DNA of 64,000 nt from Diphasiastrum complanatum (Eukaryota; Streptophyta; Lycopodiopsida; Lycopodiales; Lycopodiaceae). The notes beneath the pieces were generated by a model. That model made no database searches, was not told where the DNA came from, and worked only from the letters and a program-made list of their open reading frames with translations. Position numbers and translations under genes: made by a program. Position 1 is the stretch's first letter; every line of letters begins with the position of its first letter. Location of the stretch: positions 46,503,486-46,567,485 of the forward strand of contig CM055092.1 in the NCBI GenBank assembly GCA_029204225.1, read 5' to 3'. Shown here in pieces: positions 12,139-23,122 of the stretch.

Positions 12139-12205
<67 letters not shown>
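12139..12205. repeat. (CT)n microsatellite
   Basis: About 33 CT units starting 34 bp after the copia LTR end. Confidence 0.97.
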
Positions 12206-12207
<2 letters not shown>

Positions 12208-12396
12208 AACACCTTTTGGGTACACACTTTGTTTTCCTTAGTGCGATGTGAGCAAAAATCTTCACAAATAGCTCAAGATTTTGGTTATGCAATTATGGCA
12301 CAAGCCACATTTCATACTATTGTAGAGAGTCAACGCGAAAAGAGATCCACTCAAAAGTCCTAAGTATAGAAATGGACCAATTAAAAAAAAATTAAT

Positions 12397-12403
<7 letters not shown>

Positions 12404-12487
<84 letters not shown>
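12404..12487. repeat. (CT)n microsatellite
   Basis: About 42 CT units, preceded by an imperfect CTCTCCAT lead-in. Confidence 0.97.
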
Positions 12488-12489
<2 letters not shown>

Positions 12490-13732
12490 GGATAGTACCT
12501 AGCGTTAATCCACTATATATTGTTGTTGTACGCCTCTTCTAGACTAAGCTTCAAACACCTAAGGTCTCGCACTTGACACTCTTTTTACACCCCTCCCAGC
12601 TTCATAAGGTTCACTTTTCGATGATCAAGATCTAGTCACATTCATCCTACATACAACATGGGTTACTTTTTTCACAAGCCATTTTGATGATAGCTCTATA
12701 TAGCCTTGTCCTACTACATAGAAGGAAAGCTGATGGCTATTTAAGCTTTGCTTAATGTAATAATATTATTCTTCCCCCTCTCTTGAATGGTTATATCGTA
12801 ACAAAGACAAGCTATTGCCTTTAGTCCCCATTAGACAGATTATGGACACTGATCTACTACCATTTCGGTGAGTAACATTTGTTATTGTTGTGTTGCAAAT
12901 GATTCTTGAAAGTTTTATGTAGACAAAATACTTTTTTGAAGGCTACTTCAACATCGATTTTGGGCATCCCTTGTGCTTCTATTTTTACGTAATATAAATT
13001 GAATGGTTACTTCTGGATTGAAGCCTCAATTGGCATTCAATCTTGGCATTTTTTGCACAAGTAATGTACTTGTAATGATGTAATTGTTAGTTGTCAAATT
13101 TTTTATCACAATATGTGTATGGTCTGTGCTAGAACCAGCGAAGATCTGTGGCCTTAAATGGCTTTTAAACTGTTGATTTTTCTCATAAAAAAATGTTGGA
13201 AGTAAATCTTGTTTGCGTTGGCTAGATCTACTCACGATGTGGTGTAGTATAGAGAGGATCATCAACCTTTAAAGTTCCTACCAAAAGCTTTAAACAAAAA
13301 TAGTTAACGAAAATGAATGCACTAAGGCTTGCCCAACTAGTGCCCGAAACAGAAATGAAACTATCTAAAACAATAAGTAACCAATCCTTGCTAAGGCTTA
13401 TCCAACTAGCAAGGTTACTCAACTAGATCCTAAATTAACACCCACAAGGGAAATGGAATGATAAATTGCGACTAACTAATAATCAATCAAATAAAGAATC
13501 AAAAGTGTCATTTACATGGCAAATACCTCTCCTTTTATGGCAAGGAGGGTCTTCCATAAGTATCCACTAACTTATGAGATTAACTTATTTCTAGCCTTTC
13601 TAGAACTTCAAACTTAGGACTTAGAACTTCAAAAAGTTTATAACTTAAGACAAAAGTTTCTAATCTTAAGTTTCTTGAGTCTAAGTTCTAAATCTAAGTT
13701 TATATTATTTTATTATATTAAGCTTCTACTCA

Positions 13733-13810
13733 TGGACTTACAAAACACATGCCATGGTGGAAGTTTATTGACAGATACTCATACGTGGACTTACAAAACA
13801 CATGCCACGG
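13733..13810. repeat. 25-bp direct repeat, 53 bp apart
   Basis: 13733-13757 and 13786-13810 (TGGACTTACAAAACACATGC...) match except for one base. Confidence 0.85.
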
Positions 13811-14043
13811 AGTTTTTTCTTTTTTCTTTTTTCTCTGTGTTTGCACAGTTGCTAACATTATCCCCCTCCTTATTGGATTGGTGGTCCCACACCAATCAAG
13901 GCTTTTTCATCCTGGATTTTTTGAGCTTCGTGGAGGCGAGATTGTTGCTGTCGAGATTGGTAAATTTTGTTGTTGATGCCCTCCATCATTTACCATCGTA
14001 ATTTGTTGAGGAAGGGCATGGATTTGTAGTTATTGAGCATACC

Positions 14044-14331
14044 CTATAGAAAGTTGTGGATTTTCCATAACTCCAACATATCAACGTGCAGTGCCAAAGT
14101 GAGGGCTGCGCGATAGTAAAGCCTTGCTACATTGATGTGGTGGTCTTGCGTTCGTAGTGGTTTATTGATATCAATGGCTATTGGTGATAGCCCTCGATCC
14201 CAAAAACCCTTGAGTTCTGCCAAGAATGTCACCAGGCCGCAATTGTTCGCAAAATATCTGACTTTGTGATCAGGATTGCCATGGTGCTTCTGGTAGAATA
14301 CACGGTAGTTGGTAGATGCCATTTTTTGAAA
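14044..14331 (-). mobile_element. unrecognised 3'-terminal domain of the minus-strand Ty3 element
   Basis: An open frame of about 92 codons follows the degenerate RT on the minus strand. It reads YFANNCGLVTFLAELKGFW in the middle, then DINKPL and INVARLYYRAAL. I do not recognise the family. A second Ty3 element in this window has DVNKAL and PIAHVYYRAAL at the same place, close to its 3' end (25726-26290). The residues in common are D-(I/V)-N-K-(P/A)-L and (V/I)-A-(R/H)-(L/V)-Y-Y-R-A-A-L. Integrase is absent from this copy, so this domain follows RT directly. Confidence 0.5.
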
Positions 14332-14369
14332 TGATATGGCCTAACACAATATCGTGTGCTACCAAATCT

Positions 14370-15068
14370 GGCATTTTTCAGGGTCCAGGGAGATGCCGAA
14401 TCGTTGACATTGGATAAAAGTTTTTTCAAGCACAGACATATGTCATGATTCTTCTGAATGTGCACCTAAATCATCCAAGTAAACTTCTTGGGTGTTGCCC
14501 ATCTGCTAAGAAAAGGCAACTTGCATAACACATTGGCAGGTGCTAGGGGCATTATAGAGACCAAAGGGCATGACCTTCCAACAGAAGGTTCTCCATTATG
14601 TTACAAAAGCGATTTTATGTTGATCTTCTTCAGCAATTTGGATCATATTATATCCACTAAAGCCATCTAAGAATGAGTAGGCCTCATCTCCTGCGAGATT
14701 TTCTAGGATGGATTCTCCAAAATGTAATGGAAAATGATCACGTTCTGTGACGACATTAAGTCTTTTAAAATCAACACAGATCCAAAGTATTTCATTTTTC
14801 TTAGGAACGATGACGATTGGAGAAACTCACTCAGTATGTTTGCTTTCATAGATGAATCCTGCATCTAGCAAGCATTGTAGTTCTTCTTTGATCTTGGCCT
14901 TATAGATGGGATTACATCTGTAGGGACGACTAGCAGTTGGCCTCACACCCAGTTTAAGCGAAATACGATGCACAACTACCTGAGGTGAGACGTCTTTCAT
15001 GTCTTTATAGGACCACGCAAAGACATGTCTATATTTTCACAGGAGCTTTTCAAGCCTTGAGATGAGCC
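14370..15068 (-). mobile_element. Ty3 reverse transcriptase, degenerate
   Basis: Minus-strand pieces match the Ty3 RT in order: RPYRCNPIYKAKIKEELQ, VSPIVIVPKKN, CVDFKRLNVVT, EAYSFLDGFSGYN, WKVMPFGLYNAPST and the catalytic VYLDDL, then LDPEKCQIW. The Y-L-D-D motif is in place. Stops and small frameshifts occur (for example just before VSPIV and after the FVT strand), so it is not functional. It is separated from the protease by a long proline-rich linker. Confidence 0.85.
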
Positions 15069-15108
15069 CCGACGTGGACAATATATTCGTTACTTTCATG
15101 TGGCTCGC

Positions 15109-16131
15109 TCAAGGAAAGAGTGACGGTTCGGGCAGGACCTTCGTAGGGTGAATTACCATTTGGCTCGCGTTGAGCTTGGGGTAATTGGATTGTGACATAC
15201 TCGATTGTATAGTCCTTAAAATATGCAGGAACATCATGGGCTGAAGATTCGAGGGGGCCTTGCCTTTCAACTGCCTAGACGGTGATTTGGAAGGTCCGGG
15301 GGTTGGTGTAGGAACAGAAGCAATCTCAGGAACTTCCCTAACATTGGTAAGGTCGCCAGGCGGTTGAATTTGAAGAGGTTTCTTCATCTTTTCCTTCATG
15401 GTATGGCCATGTGGTTGTGGCTTCGGAGGTTGTGAGGTGTGCGAGTGAGGAACGGGTGGTACATCATGGAGGATTTCGTCATCGATTTGAAAAATTATTT
15501 CCTCCTCACAGAAATCCCATGGATAATTTGGTCGTCTAACATGATAGAACTTAGTATCAGGTTTTTCAACCTCCACCTTAGCAACTGGTTCCACTTTGGA
15601 ATCAATGGTGACAGAACTGTCTTGATTTTCAAAGGTGACTTGGCCTTTGCTCTAGTCGTGAATGACTCGTGCATTGGTGAGCCATGGGCGACCAAGTAGT
15701 AACTCATAGGAATAGGCATTACTGGGAATATCAAGTACTACTAGATCTACAGAAAACTTTAGACCTCCTAGTTTGATCAACACTTGCGGAAGAAAACCGG
15801 TAGGTCAAACCACACTTTGATCAGCCATCATGAGTTGACAAGTGGGTTTGGTAAGCTTGTCTCTCATATTCCATTCTAGCATGAGGGATGTGGAAATGAT
15901 ATTGACACTTGAGCCACCGTCGAAAACAGCTAGGATTTTGCGAGATTGGCGATGGGTAGTTGGGATTTTGATGTTGTCCCATTCACTGAGTGGATTGGTG
16001 AGGTGTAATGGCATTTCAGACAACTCATCAGGGGTGGTGATGTCAGTGGATTGGATCTGGTGTTTCCATTTGCTAGCATGCTTCCATAGAACATGAAAAG
16101 GGAGAGTGACATTGGCTTGCAGTAAATCCCC
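15109..16131 (-). mobile_element. Ty3 retropepsin and linker, degenerate
   Basis: One minus-strand frame runs through this block with few stops. At about 15930-15890 it has AVFDGGSSVNIIS, the retropepsin active-site loop in the D-G-G form seen in several plant Ty3 lineages. The second half, YELLLGRPWL at about 15700, is the flap/C-terminal signature. It continues as a Pro/Lys-rich linker (15594-15109), which ends just before RT. In-frame stops occur at about 15804 and 15658. Confidence 0.8.
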
Positions 16132-17691
16132 CTAGACTTTAGTACCTTCAAGGGTTTTGCTTTCAAAAGGCTTGTGAGGTACTTTATGGGAGGTGGAAGA
16201 TTGTTGGTCGGCATTGCGGATTTGCTGGCGATACTGATGATGTAATTGAATTTTTTCATATGGGTGAGGATAAACTATTGGGGTCGAATCTTCACTTGGA
16301 GGGACAACATGCTGCTGAGTTTTGCTGGGTGCAAGTGTAGGGGCTTGGCATCGGGTTTGTGTCCGAGTCAAGACCCATGTTGGATGAGTTTCAACTAGAA
16401 AAGTTTCTATTTGTGCTGAACAGACAAGAGCAGCAGGTTTGGATCGGGATGGGCAGTCCTTCACGTGATGTTCAATACCGCAGTTTTCACAAGATGGAGA
16501 AAAGCGGAGTTTATCTGGACAACGAATACTAGAATGCTTACCTGCATAGATAAAACATCCTCGTATTGCTAGGAGTTGATGCACACTAAATACAGCATGG
16601 TTTGGATCGTACATTTGAGCATTGGGATCCACTACTTGGGCACTAAGATCATATGTATAATAAACAACTGTCTCAGTGGAGTACTGTTGTTGAGTATGGT
16701 CTTCCACATAGTAGGTTGCTGGATCGATAGTATTGGGATCAAGATAATATACAGCTTGTTGTGGAGTAGGTTAGTTAACAACAAACTGTTGACATGTGGT
16801 TGGTACCGATTTGGTGCAGTTGGTCGGGTTGGTATACCCCTGGTCGTGGCATAGGCTGTTGTGGGGGGTAGGGGCGGTATGCTCGATAGATGGTGGGTCT
16901 GGGTGCTGTTGGAAAATCGTTTTGTAGTTGAGGGCATTCATTAGTAGTATGATGCTATGAGCAGATTGGACACCAGACATTTTCTCTTGTTGCAAAGATT
17001 TCTCAACAATTTGTTTCATGGCGGTTTGAAAATCGGCAGTGAGTTTATCCATATGAGATTGTTGAGCTTTTTGCTAGGTTTTCATTTGATGCAACATTTT
17101 TAGACTTCAGGTGATTAAGACAATCGAGATTCTTAGATTTCTTTTCATGATGGTCAAAGTCATCGTCGGAACCTTCGTCTTCTTCACGGATAGCATCAGT
17201 CATTACGTCTTTAAGTTGATCATAAAGGTCAACTGGTTTTAGTTCTCGACGGATGTTTTTAGGCAATCACACCAAAAATAGTTTTATGGCCATTCGTTCA
17301 GTGATGTTTTCATCCAAATTCGACCTTGAGACGTTTAAAGCGCTCAATGTAGTTTTGAACAGACTCATCGCGACGCACCTTGATATTGGTAATTTGGATG
17401 AATGGGCTCTGAGTTAGTTTGGATGGCTTGAAACATTTTATGAGGGCTTCTTTGAGAGTGGTCCAAGAAACAAAATTAGGAGTTTCGAGATTAAGATACC
17501 ACTCTTTGGCTGTTCCATAGAGTACCATGGAAAGTAGGCAAAACTTTTCAGTCTCAGAGGTATCTCCATAGAAGTGGCATGCATTATCAAAGTCTTGGAG
17601 AAATCGGACTGGGTCAGATTCTCCATCGTACTTTGATGCATCGATACGTGGAATTCTGCGTTCTAGTCGTGGAGGGGTTGGATTGGAAGAT
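16132..17691 (-). mobile_element. Ty3 gag, 5'-truncated and frameshifted
   Basis: From the right end, the minus strand reads IPRIDASKYDGESDPVRFL, KEWYLNL and VQNYIERFKRLKVEF, which is the retrotransposon gag capsid fold. After a frameshift comes REEDEGSDDD, then zinc knuckles: CPICS(stop)HHTTNEC near 16960, and CFIYAGKHSSIRC and CENCGIEHHVKDC at about 16560-16465. Spacing is mostly C-X2-C-X3-H-X4-C, one residue shorter than the canonical retroviral knuckle. The N-terminus is cut at 17691, where the LTR of another Ty3 element (17692) begins. Confidence 0.82.
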
Positions 17692-18126
17692 TGTTGGTGG
17701 TATTCCAAACATAATGTAAATAAATAATATCGGCTAATAAAATATCTTGCGAGGGCATGACATCTTGCGCGTATAAGCCCATGGCCCAATGAGCACACAA
17801 GTGGAGTTGTAAGTAGAATGATAGACTTGGGCCTTTTTGTAGTTAAAATAAAACTAGAGGCCACAAATTCAAGTTTATAACTTAGTGTTACTTTTTGAGT
17901 TGGGTACAATTTGGGACTCACATGAATTTTGTAATATCCAATGTACTTTTTTAGGACCTTTGGATTAAGTTGTTTCCAAGATGTGAATGGATAGGATTAG
18001 TGTACATATTAGCCAATAGTATTTTGGGGCAAGGGACTTCTCCATTTATAAAAAGGCACCTCATGTACTCTATTTTCATGCTTAACGAGAAGGAGGAGAC
18101 TCTACCAAATTGGAGAGCCAAGCATC
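17692..18126 (+). mobile_element. left half of the 5' LTR of Ty3 element 2
   Basis: Starts TGTTGGTGGTATTCC inside the gag of the minus-strand element. It is collinear with the first ~435 bp of the LTR at 18127 (shared GCGAGGGCATG, TATAAGCCCATGG, and the TTATAAAAAGGCACC TATA-like region). It stops at AGCATC, exactly where element 1 begins; the remainder of this LTR resumes at 27117. Confidence 0.8.
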
Positions 18127-18946
18127 TGTTGGAGGTATTCCCAACAAAGTGTAAATAAATAAAATCATCCAATAAAATGTGTTGCGAGGGCATGGCATCC
18201 TGCGTGTATAAGCCCATGGCCAAATGAGCACGCAAATAAAGTTGTAAATAAAATAAACATGACTTGGGCCTTGGAATTAAGATAAAACTAGAGGCCCAAT
18301 GTCATTTTTAAACTTAGAGATTACTTTTTAGAGTTGGGTCCAAATTGGGACTTACATGAATCTTGTAATTTCTAATGTACTTTTTGTGGACCCTTGAATC
18401 AAGTTGGGTCCAAGATGAATGGATAGGATCATTGTGAATATTAGCCAATAGGATTGAGGGGCAAGGGCCTTCCCCATTTTATAAAAAGGCACCATTTGTA
18501 CACTATTTTCATGCTTAATGAGAAGGAGAAACTCTACCAATTTTGGAAGAGAAGCATCCTCATTTGCAATTCAATGCTTGCTATTGCTCTTGTTGTTTTC
18601 AATTGCTTTCAAGTTCATGCTTTTTGGTTTCCATAGTTTATGTTTCTCCTTTAGCAAGTATAATGTGCGTTTGAGCTAACCTTCACCCTCACTCTCTATC
18701 TCTCTCTCTTTCTCTCTTCTCTTATCAATCTCTTCTTTTATATCCCTTCCCTTCACCCAAATCATGATGAATGTTAGTGTAGAGGAGTAGAGTTAAAGGA
18801 GAATAGTGTTAGTGGTGAGTAGAGTTAAGGGATAAAGTAGGAAACTAACTAAAAGTAGCATCTATGCATAGTTAGGTACCTATCCAGTGAACTAACCCTT
18901 GTTGACAGGCGGGAGGGCTATACTACGCAAGATCTTCAACCCCACA
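18127..18946 (+). mobile_element. 5' LTR of Ty3 element 1
   Basis: Begins TGTTGG and ends CCCCACA, immediately before a primer-binding site. Its partner is the 3' LTR at 26339-27116. A TATAAAAAGG promoter-like motif lies near 18480, and a pyrimidine-rich CT stretch near 18695-18730. The 3' partner lacks a short stretch around 18790-18830. Confidence 0.9.
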
Positions 18947-18947
18947 G

Positions 18948-18964
18948 TGGCGCCGTCACCAGGG
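18948..18964 (+). other. Ty3 primer-binding site
   Basis: TGGCGCCGTCACCAGGG lies one base after the LTR. The TGGCGCCGT core is the usual plant Ty3 primer site; it fits tRNA-Asp with two mismatches (from memory of that tRNA's 3' end). Confidence 0.7.
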
Positions 18965-20221
18965 TTAGGCTTCCAGTAACTAGTTTAGCTGCATTTTAGC
19001 TATTTTCTTGTTTTTTAGAGTAGTTTAGATAGATTTTTGGGAGTTTAGAGTTAGTTTTCTGTATTTTTTGTGTTTGGACTGTTCACAGCTAGCAGAGGAG
19101 GTGTGAGAGGGTATAGGAGGCCCTGAACAGTCTCTAAGGGCTTGAACCCCAAACCAACCAGCTAAAATATCCAAAAAAACACAAAGAGCTTAAAATCTCA
19201 TCAGATTTTTATATCTCCAGAATCAGCAAGAATTAACTCTTGCATGACTAGCAGCAGCTCCAAGGTACTGTCCCAGACCTGCATAGAAGCCTGCAAGAGT
19301 TAGCTCCAAGCAATTTGTAAAAATCAGAGAAAAATCATAAAAAATTCAAAAAACCCTTGAAAAATTCCAAAAAAATTCAAATCCTCATAAGAACTCTCGC
19401 AGAGCCCTATGAAGTTCCATCTCAGTGAGACCAGGACACAGAGAAGCTTGCAAGAGTTAGTTTGATATCTAAGTGCCTGTGCAAGAGTTCCCAATGAAAA
19501 AAAGACGAGAAAGTACCAGTGAACTCTCGCAGACAGCAAAATTTTCAGTTCTAGTGGTCAAAAACTCTCATAGAGGATTCTGAAGTTCCATCTCAGTGAG
19601 ACCAGGACACATAAGAGCTTGCGAGAGTTAGTCTGATTCCAGTGAGCAGAAAATTGGATTTAAGTGCTAAAAAATCACTAAAAAGTGAAGATCCAGCAAA
19701 TCCTTCTAGTAAGAACTCTCGCAGACCATCTCAATTGATTCAAAATGTCAATTTACATCAGTGATGAAGCCTGCGAGAGTTAGTGTGAAGATCTGGTGAA
19801 GATCAAGCCAAAAAAAATGGTTTTGCACCCTTGTAGACGGTGAAATTTTCACTTCTTGCGAGAGTTAACTCTCGCAGAAAATTCTATAGTGAAATCTGAC
19901 CCAGATCCAGTTACTGTGAACCTTGCGAGAGTTACTTCCCAGAGATCTGAAAGATATCAAGTTTTTTGCCTGCAAAAATAGCTAAAGAACCCTCGCACAA
20001 GATAACCCTCGCAGTCCAGATCAGTAAAAAGATCTGCATCAGATCCAGCTATTGTCAAAATCTCAAGTCAATCAGTGCAAGGAGTAAAAAGCTATCAAGG
20101 AAAAACCACCATAAAAGGCCTAAAATTCACTTCCAGCCGATCAGATCGATCAGATCCTTAAAGATCCAGACTGCATCCTACTGTATAAGCAAGATCCAAT
20201 CACTTTGGAGCCCACCATCGG
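18965..20221 (+). mobile_element. Ty3 element 1 leader with alternating complementary decamers
   Basis: A 1.25 kb untranslated leader between the primer site and the gag ATG. From 19235 on it repeats AACTCTCGCA (19392, 19522, 19714, 19867, with variants at 19235 and 19563) interleaved with its reverse complement TGCGAGAGTT (19620, 19772, 19857, 19924, and TGCAAGAGTT at 19292 and 19449). A longer unit is duplicated at about 19392-19465 and 19563-19638; it contains a CATCTCAGTGAGACC hairpin between the two half-sites. The same layout recurs in element 2. The region has stops in all frames. It probably forms serial stem-loops in the genomic RNA; the function is unknown. Confidence 0.8.
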
Positions 20222-21892
20222 ATGAATCTGAGATCGAGACGATCAATAGCACAAAGGATAGCAAATCAGACACCACACCTTTCCAGATTAGCAACTGTGC
20301 AACAAGAGACAGAACCGGAACCAGCACCAATGGATCTAATGGGCCAACTTGTACCTGTCGCTTCCTTGCAAACAGTCCGAAGAGCACCACGGATGAAAAT
20401 ACCAAAATACGATGGATCATCATATCCCATCCGATTCCTCTAGATCTACGAGCAAGCTTGTGAAATCTACGGTGAACGGACATCTGCAGAGAAGCTGATG
20501 CTATTCCCTATGTCCTTACTGGCAGTGACTCAGGATTGGTTTTTCAACCTGTCAGAGGAAGAAAAATCCACCTGGAACGCGGTTAAAGTGGCTCTCATTA
20601 CGCGCCTTAAACCAAGAAAGTTCTTGGAAGATCTGTTTATCCTGTTGAGCAAAGTCAAGATGAGAAAACGAGAAAGGGTCCAGGACTATATTGAATGGGT
20701 CAAACATCTACGATTCGAGTGCAGTGCAGCCCTAACTCCCGATCATGTGGTGATCATGTGGTTCCTAGCCGGATTGCCATGAAGCATCAGAAGAGAACTG
20801 AAACGACGAGAGCAGTACACTACTCTGCAAGAAGCTATGGAAGATGCCATCAGGGAAGAAGATGAGGGATCTGACGACGAATATCCTTCCACCCACACTC
20901 CTTCTCCCTCGATCGCATCATCATCATCAAACGCATCCGCTCTATCCACAGAACTACTGTTGGAGCAAATGACAAAATTACACAAACAACAGATGGAATG
21001 ACTTACGGCGCAATTTGACCAAAAACTGAAAGCCTTACAGGGAACTGTAGCAGTAACTCCACATCATCCGGAACCAAACCAGCTGCAGTATCCTCGACGG
21101 GAGAATGTATGGTGTCCAGTATGCACGCAAAATCATACAACGACTGAGTGTCCAGTCCTAAAGCAAAATCTGAGACTGACACATAGATTCTACCATCTGT
21201 GCAATGCAACATCGCACGATACGGCATTTTGCCCGTTTAACCCCCGGATTGTTCAACAGAAGAGAAATCCTTTTCAGACTCCTATCCTTATCATCAAGGG
21301 GCATTCAACGTGGCAGCAAGGTATGGCGCACCAAATCAACCACAACGTATGGCCCTACCTACTCCACCAATCAACAAGTGGCCCATGTAAATCTGACAGC
21401 AGCAGAACCAAGCAAATGCCACCTCAACCTGAGCAGCAGCAATGGTACGGACCAGATGAACCATTTATGGATTCTGCCATAAATGAATATGGTTTGGCCT
21501 ATGCAGCTCAAACTCAGCGCCAAGGCGAAAGAAATTACGGCTGCTACGGATGTGGCGAAGGACACAGAATAGCAAAATGTCCCTACAAGGGACAATATAC
21601 AACCTCCTGCCAAGGATGCTGTTATGGACATTGTTACAAGAATTGTCCATTTAAACCTGGAACCAGTGCACCTCTTAACCTCATTGCCATACAACAACCA
21701 ACAGTTCCAGCAAGGATGCCATCAAAAGGTCGACAATTCCACGCTCATGTGTTAGTTGTTACACGAGCACATAAGAGGAAGAAAGTGGCTCCCTCACCAC
21801 CACCATCGGTCACTGATGACCAACCCTCAACTTCAGTGCCATATCCGAATGTGAGGGAAGAGAGAAGACAGTACCAGAAAATAAGACATTAG
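20222..21892 (+). mobile_element. Ty3 element 1 gag, degenerate
   Basis: Starts at ATG 20222 (MNLRSRRSIAQR), the same start context as element 2. It reads through IPKYDGSSYPIRFL, a tryptophan-rich capsid block (LAVTQDWFFNLSEEEK, ERVQDYIEWVKHLRF) and REEDEGSDDEYPS. Four zinc-knuckle positions follow: CPVCTQNHTTTEC at about 21117, one knuckle at about 21200 that has lost its first Cys (Tyr instead), CYGCGEGHRIAKC at 21543 and CQGCCYGHCYKNC at about 21610. Stops (20441, 20780, 20999) and frameshifts break it. It ends at TAG 21890, after which the same frame continues into protease. Confidence 0.85.
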
Positions 21893-23122
21893 GTACAGAA
21901 AGCACAAGCGGAGGAAAAAGAGCAAGAAAGAGACAATTCCATAGAACCTCCAGTTGGCGTCGAATGGGAACCGCAGGCGGGCTCACCACTGCGCACTGAT
22001 CAGAATGATCGGTTGCACCAACATAAACCACCTTTTCAAATGGTGGAGCCCGAGGAACCACGCACTGAAAGACTCACACTTTTACAGTCAAGCCATGTTA
22101 GTTTACCACTCGGAGAACTACTACGGATTGCACCACAAGTGAAAATCCTTCTAGCTGAATGGGCCAAAGCGGATGAGGAGCCAGTAGCGCTTGAGCCCAT
22201 ATATTGTGCAGGCTATGATGAAACAAGTAACGTCCTCCACATCGGAGCAGCATGGAAAAGTGAAGAACACAACATCACTTTGTCAATCAAACACAAGAGA
22301 TACGAGGACGAGGCGACAATGGTAGATGGAGGATCGGGTGTCAATCTAATCTCCACTACTTTATATGAAAAATGGGGTCTACAAGGATTGAAGCCAGCAA
22401 GATTTTCCATCAAGCTAGCAGATCAATCTTGTGTGAAACCAAAAGGTGTAGTTGCTGATATCCCCGTCAAGATAGCAGGCATGCAGTTTGTGATTACTTT
22501 TGTAGTCATGGATATACTTGAATCTCCATCTGCATACCGTGTTTTACTGGGAAGACCATGGTTGAGGACTGCGCAAGTAGTACACAACTGGGGTACAGGA
22601 AAACTCACCTTCGAGAATAGAGAACAGGCTGTAAAGGTTGCGGTGAAACCTATTGCACCCAAGGCTGATGATGGATCATCCATGACAGATCATACGATTG
22701 ATCGCCCAAGGCCAACCAAGAGAGGTCACTATCATTCAGAGATGGATGTCGTGAGATGGACAGATGCATTGGCAACTATTGACTGTCAGGCATGTCAATA
22801 TGAATCAGATCTAGAACCTAGTACATCTTCACCCAAATGTTACACTATGGACACACCAATCACATTTGGGGTGAATATGGTAAACGTAGCATGGCTGTCA
22901 GCGGAGCCTATTGAAAATCCAGTGGACGATGATCTAGTCCCTTGGCAACATGCTCTAACTTATAATAAGGAGATTGAGCTGACTGATGAACAAGTCCTAT
23001 ACCACATGGACCCAGATTGTTACAGAACCAAGAAGGTACCAGCTCAACCACCAAAAAAGTCTGCTATGGCGAAAGTCTCAATGATCGATCCACCCAAGGC
23101 ACCTATGAATAAGAAGAATTAG
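21893..23122 (+). mobile_element. Ty3 element 1 protease and linker
   Basis: Open in the gag frame from the TAG at 21890 to 23122 (about 410 codons). The retropepsin domain has MVDGGSGVNLIS at about 22320-22355 (active-site Asp in a D-G-G loop), LADQSCVKPKGVVADIPVKI, and YRVLLGRPWLRTAQVVHNW at about 22535-22590. The C-terminal 170 residues are an acidic, Pro-rich linker with a DEQVLYHMDPD motif, also present in the Ty3 fragment near 60450 (DEQILHYLDPQ). This is the best-preserved coding block of the element. Confidence 0.85.

Larger units (their letters stand above)
12106..14043. other. non-coding spacer with two long CT tracts
   Basis: Apart from the two CT microsatellites and a 25-bp direct repeat, I see no gene or element boundary. 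Open frames through the CT tracts are artefacts of the repeat. Confidence 0.5.

Noticed and set aside
19235-20013. CRISPR-like interpretation of the regularly spaced leader decamers
   Set aside because: Repeats are only 10 bp, alternate in orientation, vary in sequence, have unequal spacing, and lie in a plant retrotransposon leader.
20178-20483. Minus-strand open frames within Ty3 gag and pol (also 21371-21697, 22423-22683, 25005-25208)
   Set aside because: Antisense shadows of recognised retrotransposon frames.
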